Source: Actinophytocola gossypii
GTDB taxonomy: Bacteria > Actinomycetota > Actinomycetes > Mycobacteriales > Pseudonocardiaceae
Direction of reading: 5' to 3'
Assembly: GCF_025165815.1 (NCBI RefSeq)
Contig: NZ_JAFFZE010000012.1
Span: 62,001-126,000, forward strand
DNA: 64,000 bases
Part shown: positions 16,528 through 24,876 of the stretch, piece after piece
Layout: the number at the start of each line of letters is the position of its first letter
Numbering within the stretch: position 1 is the stretch's first letter
Position numbers and translations under genes: made by a program
Notes under the pieces: generated by a model
What the model saw: the letters and a program-made list of their open reading frames with translations, nothing else
Told to the model about the DNA's origin: nothing
The model's database searches: none

Positions 16528-17541
16528 CTACCGCCGGGGATCGACGTGAATCTTGGGTGCCGCGCCCCACGCCGGGCGGCGCTCGCCGGCCAGCACGGCG
16601 GCCACCTCGTCCAGTCCGACGGTGGCCGCGACCAGCGGCCGAGGGTCCACCGCGCCGGCGGCGTACCGGTCGATCGTGCCGGCCAGGCCGCCGGAAGCGC
16701 TGAGCACCCCGACCGCGGTGACGTCCCGGAACACCAGCTCCCGGCTGTCCAGCGGGCTCGGCTCCCCCGCGATGCCGATGAACACCACCCGCCGCCCCGG
16801 CTCCACCAGCTCCACCGCCCGAGCCGGCAGCGACGGCGCGCCCGAGGCGTCGATCACCGCGTCGAACGGCAGTGGCGGGAGCGTCTCGGCCGTCCAGGTC
16901 GCGGTGACTCCCAGTGACCGCGCGAAGGCCAGCGACTCGGCCGACACGCCGAGCAGGTGCGTCTCGATCCCGTCGGCCTCGGCCAGCAGCGCGCACAGCA
17001 CCCCGATCGTGCCGGGGCCGGCCACCAGCAGCCGCTCGCCCGGGGACAGCGCCGCGCCGCGCACCGCCCGCAGCGCGTTCCCGCCCGGCTCGACCAGCGC
17101 ACCGGCCACCGAGTCCACAGTGGACGGAAGCGGGTGCAGGGCGCGGACCGGGACCGGGAGCTGGGTGGCCAGCGCGCCCGGCCAGCCGCGCCGGATGCCG
17201 ATCTCGTACCGGTCCGCGCAGAGGTGCTGGCGGCCGCCCGCGCACCGGGGGCAGTGTCCGCAGCCGAGCATGGTGTCCCCGGTGACGCGCCGGCCGAGCC
17301 ACGCCGGATCCACCCCCGGTCCGGCCGACGAGACGACGCCGGCCCACTCGTGCCCGATCCGCAGCGGGTACGCCGCCTGCCCGGTGTGCAGGTACGACAT
17401 CTCGCCGGTGAAGAACTCGGTGTCCGTGCCGCACACGCCGGCGCGCTCGACGTCCACGACGACCTCGCCGGGACCGGCGACCGGCACCGGCACCTCCCGG
17501 ACCTCGGCCGTTCCCGGTCCGGTCACGACGAAGGCCCGCAT
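16528..17541 (-). CDS. zinc-dependent medium-chain dehydrogenase (sugar/polyol type)
   Basis: A 337-residue NAD(P)-dependent dehydrogenase. The catalytic zinc site is GVCGTDTEFF and GHEWAGVV. The structural-zinc cysteines are in GCGHCPRCAGGRQHLC. The Rossmann motif is VAGPGTIGVLCALLA. The layout and the CGTDTE form resemble glucose 1-dehydrogenase/threonine dehydrogenase-like sugar dehydrogenases. It is divergent from an IlvD/Edd-family dehydratase 55 bases away, suggesting sugar to sugar-acid oxidation followed by dehydration. The start ATG 17541 matches the family N-terminus (MRAFVVTGPG). Confidence 0.85.
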   Translation of the reverse strand: MRAFVVTGPGTAEVREVPVPVAGPGEVVVDVERAGVCGTDTEFFTGEMSYLHTGQAAYPLRIGHEWAGVVSSAGPGVDPAWLGRRVTGDTMLGCGHCPRCAGGRQHLCADRYEIGIRRGWPGALATQLPVPVRALHPLPSTVDSVAGALVEPGGNALRAVRGAALSPGERLLVAGPGTIGVLCALLAEADGIETHLLGVSAESLAFARSLGVTATWTAETLPPLPFDAVIDASGAPSLPARAVELVEPGRRVVFIGIAGEPSPLDSRELVFRDVTAVGVLSASGGLAGTIDRYAAGAVDPRPLVAATVGLDEVAAVLAGERRPAWGAAPKIHVDPRR

Positions 17542-17558
17542 GCTGCCGGCGGAGGTAG

Positions 17559-17577
17559 CGTTGTCCACCAGTGCAAC
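17559..17577. promoter_or_regulatory. candidate operator in a divergent promoter region
   Basis: CGTTG and CAACG form an inverted repeat with a 9-base spacer in the 55-base gap shared by the dehydrogenase and dehydratase genes. Its location suits co-regulation of both by one repressor. No regulator gene is adjacent, so this is only a candidate. Confidence 0.3.
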
Positions 17578-17596
17578 GTAGATCGAGGGGCAGCCG

Positions 17597-19303
17597 ATGC
17601 GCAGTGCCGCGTGGTACGCGGGTGACGACCGCAACTCCTACATCCACCGTGCCTGGATGCGCCGCGGCGTGCCGGGCGACAGCTTCGACGGCAAGCCGCA
17701 GATCGCCATCGCCAACACCGCGTCGGACCTGACGCCGTGCAACGCGCACCTGAACGAGGTCGCCGACAGCGTCCGGCAGGGAATCTGGGAGGCGGGCGGC
17801 GTGCCGCTGAACCTCCCGGTGGTGTCCCTCGGCGAGACGAACGTGCGGCCGACGGCGATGCTGTGGCGCAACATGGCCGCGATGGCGACCGAGGAGATGC
17901 TGCGCGCGAACCCGGTCGACGGCGTGGTGCTGCTCGGCGGCTGCGACAAGACGATCCCGTCGCTGCTGATGGCGGTTGCGTCGGTGGACCTGCCGGCGGT
18001 CGTCGTGCCGGGCGGCCCGATGCTGACCGGGACGTTCCGGGGGACGCCGCTGGGCTGCGGCACCGACGTGTGGCGGCTGTCCGAGGAGGTCCGGGCCGGC
18101 ACGCTGACGCGGGAGGCGTTCCTCGAGTCCGAGTCGTCGATGATCCGCAGCCGGGGTCACTGCAACACGATGGGCACCGCGTCGACCATGGGCCTGCTCG
18201 CGGAGGCGCTGGGCACCACGCTGCCCGGGGTCGCCGGCACGCCCGCCGCGGACAGCAGGCTGCTCGCCCACGCGCAGGAGACCGGGCGGCAGGTGGTCGA
18301 GATGGTGCGGGCCGACCGGCGGCCGAGTCAGGTGCTGACCGAGGGCTCGTTCCGGAACGCGATCGTGGCGCTGGCCGCGATCGGCGGGTCGACGAACGCG
18401 GTGGTGCACCTGCTGGCGATCGCCGGACGGCTGGGGATCCCGCTGACCCTGGAGGACTTCGACCGGATCGGCGGCGACGTGCCGCTGCTGGTCGACCTGC
18501 AACCGGCCGGCCGGTTCCTGATGGAGGACCTGCACCGGGCGGGCGGGCTGCACGCGGTGCTCGGTCAGGTCGTCGACCTGCTCGACCCGGACGCGGTGAC
18601 GGTCACCGGCCGCCCGCTGGTGGCGAGCCTGGGCGACGCGTCGATCTGGGACCCGTCGGTGATCCGGACCAGGGGTGAGCCGCTGCTGCCGAACGCGGGG
18701 ATCGCCGTGCTGCGCGGGAACCTCGCGCCGAACGGGGCGATCATCAAGCCGGCGGCGGCGTCCGCGCACCTGCTGGCGCACCGGGGGCGGGCGGTGGTGT
18801 TCGACTCGGTCGAGGACCTGCACGCACGCATCGACGACCCGGACCTGGACGTCGACGCGGACTCGGTGCTGGTGCTGCGCGGCTGCGGGCCGAAGGGGTA
18901 CCCGGGGATGCCGGAGGTGGCGAACCTGCCGCTGCCGCGCAAGCTCCTGCGTGCGGGTGTGCGCGACATGGTCCGGATCTGCGACGGACGGATGAGCGGC
19001 ACCGCGTACGGCACGGTCGTGCTGCACGTCGCCCCCGAGGCGGCCGCCGGTGGTCCGCTGGCCAGGATCCGCACCGGCGACGTGGTCACCCTGGACGTCG
19101 CGGCGCGCCGCCTGGACGTCGAGGTCTCGGAGTCCGACCTGGCCACCCGCGAGCCGGCTCCCGAGATGGCCGCCGCCCTCGCCCGGCCCCGCCGCGGCTG
19201 GGAACGCCTCTACGTCGACACGGTCACCGGCGCCGACACCGGCGCCGACCTGGACTTCCTCGTCGGCGCCAGCGGCAACGAGGTCGCCCGCGAGTCCCAC
19301 TGA
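17597..19303 (+). CDS. IlvD/Edd family dehydratase (probable sugar-acid dehydratase)
   Basis: A 568-residue dehydratase removing water from 2,3-dihydroxy acids. The iron-sulfur cysteines are visible in SDLTPCNAH, LLGGCDKTIPS and SRGHCNTMGTAS, and the magnesium/lysine site in GCDKT. The C-terminal block holds RGCGPKGYPGMPEV and CDGRMSGTAYG. Branched-chain IlvD and sugar-acid dehydratases (arabinonate, xylonate, gluconate) share these features. The divergent sugar dehydrogenase and the lack of ilv neighbours favour a sugar acid as substrate. GAGGGG precedes ATG 17597. Confidence 0.85.
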   Translation: MRSAAWYAGDDRNSYIHRAWMRRGVPGDSFDGKPQIAIANTASDLTPCNAHLNEVADSVRQGIWEAGGVPLNLPVVSLGETNVRPTAMLWRNMAAMATEEMLRANPVDGVVLLGGCDKTIPSLLMAVASVDLPAVVVPGGPMLTGTFRGTPLGCGTDVWRLSEEVRAGTLTREAFLESESSMIRSRGHCNTMGTASTMGLLAEALGTTLPGVAGTPAADSRLLAHAQETGRQVVEMVRADRRPSQVLTEGSFRNAIVALAAIGGSTNAVVHLLAIAGRLGIPLTLEDFDRIGGDVPLLVDLQPAGRFLMEDLHRAGGLHAVLGQVVDLLDPDAVTVTGRPLVASLGDASIWDPSVIRTRGEPLLPNAGIAVLRGNLAPNGAIIKPAAASAHLLAHRGRAVVFDSVEDLHARIDDPDLDVDADSVLVLRGCGPKGYPGMPEVANLPLPRKLLRAGVRDMVRICDGRMSGTAYGTVVLHVAPEAAAGGPLARIRTGDVVTLDVAARRLDVEVSESDLATREPAPEMAAALARPRRGWERLYVDTVTGADTGADLDFLVGASGNEVARESH

Positions 19304-19324
19304 CGCTACGCCGGCCGACGGGGG

Positions 19325-19942
19325 TCAGCGGTCGCGGCGCTGGCGGGTGTCCTGGCGGAGCTGGTCGGTGCGCCGGGTGAGCGAGCTGATCTCGTCGGCC
19401 AGGGCGCTGTGGGTGTCGCGCAGGTGCGGGTGGGCGTCGGCGAGGGGCGTGAGCAGTGCGTTGGCGTCGTCCTCGGCGAGGGCCTGGTGGACCTGGTCGA
19501 CGGTGGCCTGGCCGGCCGTGCCCAGGCCCTCGACCGCGCTGACCTGGCCGGCCAGGCGGCGCAGCGACGCGGAGTTGACCCGGGCCCACCGGGCGACCGC
19601 GCGGTCGCCAGCGCGCTTGTCGCGTTCGGCGCGGACCCGCTCCTCGCCGGTCGCCTCGCCGGTCGCCGACGGGCGTAGCCGCAGGTAGCGGCGCTCGGCG
19701 GCCTGCCGGCTCGTCACGCCGAGCGCGGGCGCGATCCTGGCCCAGCTCGCGCCATGCTCGCGCGCGGCGGTGATCAGCTCGGGCTCCCAGGCCGCCAGCT
19801 CCTCCCGGAGCCGACGCAGCACCTCGAGCCCCGCGAGCACGTCCTCCGGGGTGGAGCCGCCGCCTCCGCGCACGTCCCCGAGTACCGCCTCGACCAGCGC
19901 GAGCGCGCGAGCCGCCGGCACGTCGCGTTCCGTGTTCGCCAT
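19325..19942 (-). CDS. HSP18-type transcriptional regulator
   Basis: A 205-residue helical protein. Residues about 50-75 form a helix-turn-helix (ELITAAREHGASWARIAPAL, then GVTSRQAAERRYLRLRP). A basic linker and a long C-terminal helical region follow, probably for oligomerisation. I recognise this arrangement from actinobacterial regulators transcribed divergently from small heat-shock genes, where they repress hsp18/hsp20. The ATG 19942 follows AAAGGGTGACGTG. Its target is probably the inverted repeat overlapping the hsp20 promoter. Confidence 0.75.
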   Translation of the reverse strand: MANTERDVPAARALALVEAVLGDVRGGGGSTPEDVLAGLEVLRRLREELAAWEPELITAAREHGASWARIAPALGVTSRQAAERRYLRLRPSATGEATGEERVRAERDKRAGDRAVARWARVNSASLRRLAGQVSAVEGLGTAGQATVDQVHQALAEDDANALLTPLADAHPHLRDTHSALADEISSLTRRTDQLRQDTRQRRDR

Positions 19943-19969
19943 CACGTCACCCTTTCGACGACGTCGCAC

Positions 19970-19998
19970 TTGTCATCTTTATGACGACATGCTACAAC
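19970..19998 (+). promoter_or_regulatory. hsp20 promoter with overlapping dyad
   Basis: TTGTCA (19970-19975), a 17-base spacer and TACAAC (19993-19998) give a good sigma-70-type promoter for the downstream heat-shock gene. An inverted repeat GTCAT-CTTT-ATGAC (19972-19985) overlaps the -35 box and is a likely operator for the divergent regulator. No CIRCE sequence is seen. Confidence 0.6.
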
Positions 19999-20044
19999 GG
20001 TATCAGCGCGTTGACATCCCCCAACGAGTCGAGGAGGTAAAGCC

Positions 20045-20476
20045 ATGTTGATGCGCACCGACCCGTTCCGTGAGCTGGACCGGTTCGCCCAGCAGGTGTT
20101 CGGCGGCCCCGGCACCTGGTCGCGCCCCACGGCGATGCCGATGGACGCCTACCGCTCCGGCGACGAGTTCGTCGTCGTCTTCGACCTGCCCGGCGTCGAC
20201 CCGGACGCCGTCGAGCTGGTGGTCGAGCGCAACGTGCTCACCGTGAAGGCCGAGCGCCGACCCACCACCGACGAGCAGGTCGAGATGCAGGTCTCCGAAC
20301 GCCCGCTCGGCGCGTTCTCCCGCCAGCTGTTCCTCGGCGAGACCCTGGACAGCGGCCGGATCGACGCCTCGTACGAGGCCGGCGTACTCACCCTGCGCAT
20401 CCCCGTGCTCGAGGCCGCCAAGCCCCGGAGGATCTCGATCAACGGCAACACGGAGCGCAAGCAGATCGACGCCTGA
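20045..20476 (+). CDS. Hsp20/alpha-crystallin small heat-shock protein
   Basis: A 143-residue ATP-independent holdase that binds unfolding proteins. The alpha-crystallin domain spans about residues 38-135: DEFVVVFDLPGVDPDAVELV, NVLTVKAERR, GAFSRQLFLGETLD and the signature GVLTLRIPV. The C-terminus lacks a clear IxI motif beyond RISING. GAGGAGG lies 9 bases upstream of ATG 20045. It is followed by a strong terminator and preceded by its own promoter, so it is monocistronic and divergent from its probable repressor. Confidence 0.93.
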   Translation: MLMRTDPFRELDRFAQQVFGGPGTWSRPTAMPMDAYRSGDEFVVVFDLPGVDPDAVELVVERNVLTVKAERRPTTDEQVEMQVSERPLGAFSRQLFLGETLDSGRIDASYEAGVLTLRIPVLEAAKPRRISINGNTERKQIDA

Positions 20477-20483
20477 CGGTGAG

Positions 20484-20519
20484 CCTCTGGCGCCCGATCG
20501 GATGGTCGGGCGCCAGAGG
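20484..20519 (+). terminator. hairpin terminator after hsp20
   Basis: Fourteen-base arms CCTCTGGCGCCCGA and TCGGGCGCCAGAGG surround an 8-base loop, followed by TTTG. This is an intrinsic terminator 7 bases downstream of the hsp20 stop. Confidence 0.8.
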
Positions 20520-20587
20520 TTTGACGCTGGGTACACCCATGATCGGAGGACCCGTCCGGGGGCCACAACCACACAGGAGGAGAACCG

Positions 20588-21016
20588 ATGGAGCTGGAGC
20601 CTCGGAGCCGGACCGCAAGCGGGCTGCGCCGGTACGCGGCATTGGTGAGCGACGCGCTCGGCCAGACCGGGGACGCCTACTGGGTGCACGCGGAGTCACC
20701 GGCCACGGTCTACGTTCCGCTGGACGAGCGGGTGCCCGCCTTCCCGGACCGGGACCTCGCGCTGCTGTGGGACGAGCGACACGGCTGGTGCGGGGCGATC
20801 GAGACGGCGTCCGGCGAGGACCTGATCGTGCTGTCCTACCTCGGGGTCGACATCCTGCCGCCACCGAGGACGGTCGCCCGGTTCACCGCTGACCTGGTGT
20901 CCGGCAGCGGACCCGGCCAGGCGGAGCCGCCCGCGTTCCGCGTCGCGGGTGCCGACGACGACCTCGTCGAGCGGCTCGCCGGCTACTCCCCCGCTCCGGA
21001 CCTCCAGCCGATCTGA
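20588..21016 (+). CDS. DUF6292-like protein
   Basis: A 142-residue soluble protein (GLRRYAALVSDALG; LALLWDERHGWCGAIETASG; VLSYLGVDILPPPRTVARFT). The Trp-containing central block is typical of the Pseudonocardiaceae DUF6292 family, whose function is unknown. GGAGGAG is 5 bases before ATG 20588. It stands alone after the hsp20 terminator. Confidence 0.75.
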   Translation: MELEPRSRTASGLRRYAALVSDALGQTGDAYWVHAESPATVYVPLDERVPAFPDRDLALLWDERHGWCGAIETASGEDLIVLSYLGVDILPPPRTVARFTADLVSGSGPGQAEPPAFRVAGADDDLVERLAGYSPAPDLQPI

Positions 21017-21134
21017 GCCGGTCTTCTCATCTGGTCTTCATCGTCGCCCGGCACACTTCCCGGAAGTGAGTGACGAGCGGTGTTCGCCATGCCTTAATGT
21101 GCTGGCCACCACTGGTTCAGAATGGGGGCCCGTC

Positions 21135-21908
21135 ATGGTGGCGAGCGTCGGCGACGAGCGGACCGAGGTGATCCCGGCGGTCCGGGACACCGACCAGGAC
21201 GAACCGAGGGTCGTGCGGCTGCGGAAGGTCGCGTGGTGGGTGCTCGGCGTGACGGTCCTGCTGAACGTGCTGAGCATGGCCATCCCCGCGTTGATCGATC
21301 ACCCGTTGACCACCGAGCGCGGCGAGATCCGGGTGTACTTCGACGTGTTCTCCGAGGGGAACCTGCCGACCTGGTGGAGCGTGGCACTGCTGGTGCTGGC
21401 CGCGGTGAGCCACGCGGTCGCCGGCGGGCTGGCGGTGGCGGCGCGGCTGCGGGGCGCGTGGGCGTGGTTCGTGAGCGCGGTCGTGCTCGGCGCCCTGTCG
21501 CTGGACGACCACACCTCGCTGCACGAGCGGCTGGAGCGGATCGGCAAGGACTGGGTGACCTTCGAGCGTTTCCCCGGGTACTGGCTGGTGCCGGGGATCA
21601 TCGCCGGTGTGGTCATCGCGGTGGCGCTCGGGCTGCTGGCGTGGCGGCTGTCCGGGATGACGCGGTGGTGCATGATCCTCGGGCTCGGGCTGTTGCTCGG
21701 GTCGGCCATGGGCATGGAACTGGTGCAGGGCCTGCTGGTCGCGCAGGGCGAGAGCGGGCCGATCTACGTGCTGGTCCTGCACGCGGAGGAGCTCGGCGAG
21801 AACCTGGGCGTGCTGCTGATGATCGCGGCCGCGGTCCGGTCGGTGACGATCACGAGCCACGCCGGGCGGTTCGGCATCCAGTACGGTCACCAGGAAGCCA
21901 TTCGCTGA
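21135..21908 (+). CDS. multi-pass membrane protein, unknown function
   Basis: A 257-residue integral membrane protein. After a 30-residue charged N-terminus there are about six hydrophobic helices (WWVLGVTVLLNVLSMAIPAL; SVALLVLAAVSHAVAGGLAV; AWFVSAVVLGALS; GYWLVPGIIAGVVIAVALGL; MILGLGLLLGSAMGMELVQG; a last one near VLLMIAAAVRS). The loops hold conserved-looking acidic/His residues (SLDDHTSLHERLE; HAEELGENLG) that could bind metal. No family recognised. ATG 21135 follows a GGGGG tract. Confidence 0.7.
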   Translation: MVASVGDERTEVIPAVRDTDQDEPRVVRLRKVAWWVLGVTVLLNVLSMAIPALIDHPLTTERGEIRVYFDVFSEGNLPTWWSVALLVLAAVSHAVAGGLAVAARLRGAWAWFVSAVVLGALSLDDHTSLHERLERIGKDWVTFERFPGYWLVPGIIAGVVIAVALGLLAWRLSGMTRWCMILGLGLLLGSAMGMELVQGLLVAQGESGPIYVLVLHAEELGENLGVLLMIAAAVRSVTITSHAGRFGIQYGHQEAIR

Positions 21909-21927
21909 CTCGCGGGGAGGGCGCCCG

Positions 21928-22962
21928 ATGCTCGCCGGACGGTTGGAGATCGCGAGCCGGACGTTCACCGTCCGCGAGGTGCCCGTGCCGGAACCGGGGC
22001 CGGGCGAGGTGCTGGTCCGGGTACGTGCGGCCGGCGTGTGCCTGTCCGACGTGCATCTCATCGACGGGGACCTCACACCGGCCTTTCTCGGCGCGGCTGA
22101 GGTGACGTTGGGTCACGAGGTGGCGGGTGAGATCGACGCCGTCGGGTCGGACGTCCACGAGTGGGCGATCGGCGACCGGGTGGTGTTGCAGGCCGGGGAG
22201 CGGTGCGGGGTGTGCCCGAACTGCCTGCGGTTCCGCGAGCCGTGCCTGGCCGTGCGCACCCGGGGTGTCGACTACGACGGCGGGTGGGCGGAGTACGCGC
22301 TGGCCACCCAGCACACCCTGGTCGCGATCCCGGACGAGCTGCCGTTCGAGCAGGCCGCGATCGTCCCGGACGCGGTGTCCACGCCATGGGGCGCGGTGAC
22401 CGGGACCGGGCGGGCGGCACCGGCGCGGCCGGCCGGGGTGTGGGGTGTCGGCGGCCTCGGCGTGCACGCCGTGCAACTGCTTCGGCTGATCGGCGCTGCC
22501 CCGATCGTGGCGGTCGATCCGCTGCCGGCGGCGCGGGAGCGGGCGCTGGAGTTCGGCGCGGACGTCGCGCTCGACCCGGCCGACCCGGCGCTGCGCGCGA
22601 CGGTGACCGCGCTGACCGGCGGCGGGCTGGACGTGGCGTTCGACATGGCCGGGGTGCCGGCGGTACGCGAGCAGGCGGTGCGCTGTCTCGGGCCGGGCGG
22701 GCGGCTGGTGCTGGCCGGGCTGGCGCCGGCACCACTGACCATCGAGAACAGCATCGCGCTGAGCGTGCGCCGCCAGCAGGTCCTCGGCCACTACGGGTCG
22801 GTGCCGGGCGCGGTGGAGCAGCTGATCACGCTCGTCCGGCACGGCCGGCTCGACCTGGCCCGGTCGGTCTCCGGCACCGTTCCGCTGGCCGACGCCGCGG
22901 ACGCGGTGGCCGCGCTGCGGGACAAGACCGGCGATCCGGTCCGGCTCATCCTGGTGCCGTGA
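21928..22962 (+). CDS. zinc-dependent alcohol dehydrogenase
   Basis: A 344-residue medium-chain dehydrogenase. Catalytic zinc ligands lie in AAGVCLSDVHLIDG and LGHEVAGEI, and the structural zinc cluster is CGVCPNCLRFREPC. The nucleotide site is GVWGVGGLGVHAVQLLRL. A NAD-preferring acidic residue follows the second Rossmann strand (IVAVDPLPA). The substrate is unknown; it resembles broad alcohol dehydrogenases. ATG 21928 follows GGGGAGGG and lies 19 bases after the membrane-protein gene, so the two may form an operon. It converges on pstB with a 3-base gap. Confidence 0.85.
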   Translation: MLAGRLEIASRTFTVREVPVPEPGPGEVLVRVRAAGVCLSDVHLIDGDLTPAFLGAAEVTLGHEVAGEIDAVGSDVHEWAIGDRVVLQAGERCGVCPNCLRFREPCLAVRTRGVDYDGGWAEYALATQHTLVAIPDELPFEQAAIVPDAVSTPWGAVTGTGRAAPARPAGVWGVGGLGVHAVQLLRLIGAAPIVAVDPLPAARERALEFGADVALDPADPALRATVTALTGGGLDVAFDMAGVPAVREQAVRCLGPGGRLVLAGLAPAPLTIENSIALSVRRQQVLGHYGSVPGAVEQLITLVRHGRLDLARSVSGTVPLADAADAVAALRDKTGDPVRLILVP

Positions 22963-22965
22963 GGC

Positions 22966-23811
22966 TCAGCCGAAGCGGCCGTTGACGTAGTCGCTGGTGC
23001 GCTCGTCGGCCGGGTCCCCGAAGATCCGCTCGGTCGGGCCTGCCTCAACGATGTGCCCCGGGGTGCCCTGCTCGGCCAGGAAGAACGCGCAGTGCTGGGA
23101 GACCCGCGCGGCCTGCTGCATGTTGTGCGTCACGATCACGATCGTCACGTCCTGGCGCAGGTCGTGGATGGTCTCCTCGATCCGACGGGTGGACGTCGGG
23201 TCCAGCGCCGAGCACGGCTCGTCCATCAGCAGCACGTCCGGGCGCACCGCGAGCGAACGCGCGATGCACAGCCGCTGCTGCTGGCCGCCGGACAGCGCGC
23301 CGCCCGGCTGGCGCAGGCGGTCGCGCACCTCGGCCCACAGCCCGGCGCGGGTCAGGCACTCCTCCACCAGGTCGGCCCTGGCCCCTCGGGACACCTTGGT
23401 GCCGGTGAGCTTGAGCCCGGCGGTCACGTTCTCCGCGATCGACATGGCCGGGAATGGGTTCGGCTTCTGGAACACCATGCCGATCCGCTTGCGGGTGTCG
23501 GTGATCCGCCGCCCCGCGCCGTAGATGTCGTCGTCGCCGAGCCGGACCTCGCCGGCCAGCGACGCGGACGGCACCAGCTCGTGCATCCGGTTGAGGATCC
23601 GCAGGAACGTCGACTTCCCGCAGCCGGACGGGCCGATCAGCGCGGTCACCGAGCCGGCGTTCATGTCCAGCGACACCCGCTCCAGCACCTTGCGGTCGCC
23701 GAACCAGGCGGACACGTCCCGCGCGGACAGCGTCGCGCCACCCGGCGGGTGGTGGCCGTTGCCGCTCGGCTCCAGGGGCTCCAACGGTTCCAGGTCGAGA
23801 GCGGTGTGCAT
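22966..23811 (-). CDS. pstB: phosphate ABC transporter ATP-binding protein PstB
   Basis: A 281-residue ATPase powering high-affinity phosphate uptake. Walker A is GPSGCGKST, the PstB-specific Q-loop region is MVFQKPNPFPAMSIAENV, signature LSGGQQQRLCIARSL, Walker B VLLMDEPCSALDP and H-loop VTHNMQQA. An unusual 28-residue N-terminal extension (LEPLEPLEPSGNGHH) precedes the ABC domain. It is transcribed after the LAxTG-protein gene with a 1-base gap, and lies about 9 kb from the pstSAC genes instead of beside them. No phoU is present in the window. Confidence 0.95.
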   Translation of the reverse strand: MHTALDLEPLEPLEPSGNGHHPPGGATLSARDVSAWFGDRKVLERVSLDMNAGSVTALIGPSGCGKSTFLRILNRMHELVPSASLAGEVRLGDDDIYGAGRRITDTRKRIGMVFQKPNPFPAMSIAENVTAGLKLTGTKVSRGARADLVEECLTRAGLWAEVRDRLRQPGGALSGGQQQRLCIARSLAVRPDVLLMDEPCSALDPTSTRRIEETIHDLRQDVTIVIVTHNMQQAARVSQHCAFFLAEQGTPGHIVEAGPTERIFGDPADERTSDYVNGRFG

Positions 23812-23812
23812 G

Positions 23813-24604
23813 TCAGTCCTTCAAACCCCAGCCGCGACGGGTGATCCTGGCCAGGCCGACGCCGTTGAGCAGCAGCACCGCGCCGATGCCGACCAGCACG
23901 GCGATCGCGGCACCGGTCTGGGCCAGCCCGCCACCGTCACCGTCGGCGGCGGTCGGGGTGAACGCGCCGGGGTCGGTGGTGTCGGTGGGCGCCGGGTCGC
24001 CGAACCCGTCGGGGTCGCCGAACCCGTCCGGGTCGGTGGTGGTCTCGGGGAAGGACTCGTCCGGGGTGTCCGTCGTGGAGTCCGTCGTCGTGTCCGAGGT
24101 GGTCGGCGGGTCGGACGACTCGTCGGTGGTGGTCGTCGTCGTGGTGGTGGTCGTGGTCGTCGTCGTTGTGGTGCCGGCACACGGGTCGGGCAACGCGTTG
24201 GACTGGCCGACCCGGAGGTAGGCCGGGATGTTGTACACGTAGACGCGCCACGCCGGGTGCCCGAACGCGGGCGTGTCGAGCGGGGCGAAGTCGTGGGTGA
24301 ACGTCGCGCCCGCCGCCACGCTGCCCTCGCCGACCCCCTGACCCGTGCCTTCGTCAGCGCCGTCCGCGGCGATCTCGAAGGCGAAGGCGAAGGTGGACTC
24401 CTGGGGGTTCGGCATCACCAGGTGGAAATGTGCCCGCGCGTCGACGCACTCGCCGGTGAGGGTGGCGATCTCCGGCAGCTCCTCCTGGGCACTCGCCGGT
24501 TCGGTCCGCGCGAGGACGACGCCCACCGCGGCGACCACGAGGATCAGCAGGACGAGGAGCCCGGCGGCGAGCTGACCGCGCCGCGACTCGGATCTGGCGT
24601 GCAC
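23813..24604 (-). CDS. LAxTG-anchored Thr-rich surface protein
   Basis: A 263-residue exported protein. The N-terminal signal/anchor (QLAAGLLVLLILVVAAVGVV, ending near ASAQ) leads to a small globular domain with two cysteines. A low-complexity stalk follows, containing an uninterrupted run of 16 threonines and then Thr/Asp/Ser/Pro repeats. The C-terminus is a classic sorting signal: LAQTG at residues 227-231, a hydrophobic helix, then RITRRGWGLKD. LAxTG is the motif of class E sortases. A sortase-like gene is present in the same locus but lacks catalytic residues. It is co-transcribed with pstB. Confidence 0.8.
   Translation of the reverse strand: MHARSESRRGQLAAGLLVLLILVVAAVGVVLARTEPASAQEELPEIATLTGECVDARAHFHLVMPNPQESTFAFAFEIAADGADEGTGQGVGEGSVAAGATFTHDFAPLDTPAFGHPAWRVYVYNIPAYLRVGQSNALPDPCAGTTTTTTTTTTTTTTTTDESSDPPTTSDTTTDSTTDTPDESFPETTTDPDGFGDPDGFGDPAPTDTTDPGAFTPTAADGDGGGLAQTGAAIAVLVGIGAVLLLNGVGLARITRRGWGLKD
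24126..24173 (-). repeat. threonine-codon microsatellite
   Basis: About 16 tandem ACC/ACG/ACA threonine codons (read on the minus strand) inside the surface-protein gene form an imperfect trinucleotide repeat. Repeats like this can change length, altering stalk length without a frameshift. Boundaries are approximate. Confidence 0.7.
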
Positions 24605-24876
24605 TGGATCTCCTCCTGGATGTCCGCGAAATACCCGCCGTGACCCTTGTCGGCGCGGGACAACGCCGCCGGTCCGGCAGGTGAACGGCGGGTTCTCGGG
24701 ACACTGCGGTCCGGTCGCGGCGGCCCGGTTGGCGCCTTGTTCAACGAAAGGCCGTGTCCCGCTCGCTGTCCCGCTCAGGTTTCGTCGTGGTCACGGGCGG
24801 ATCTCACGTGCATCGTGGATAGTGCCCCAACCGGGGCGAGCTAGGAAAAGTCCTTGACACACAAGGAGAACATTCC

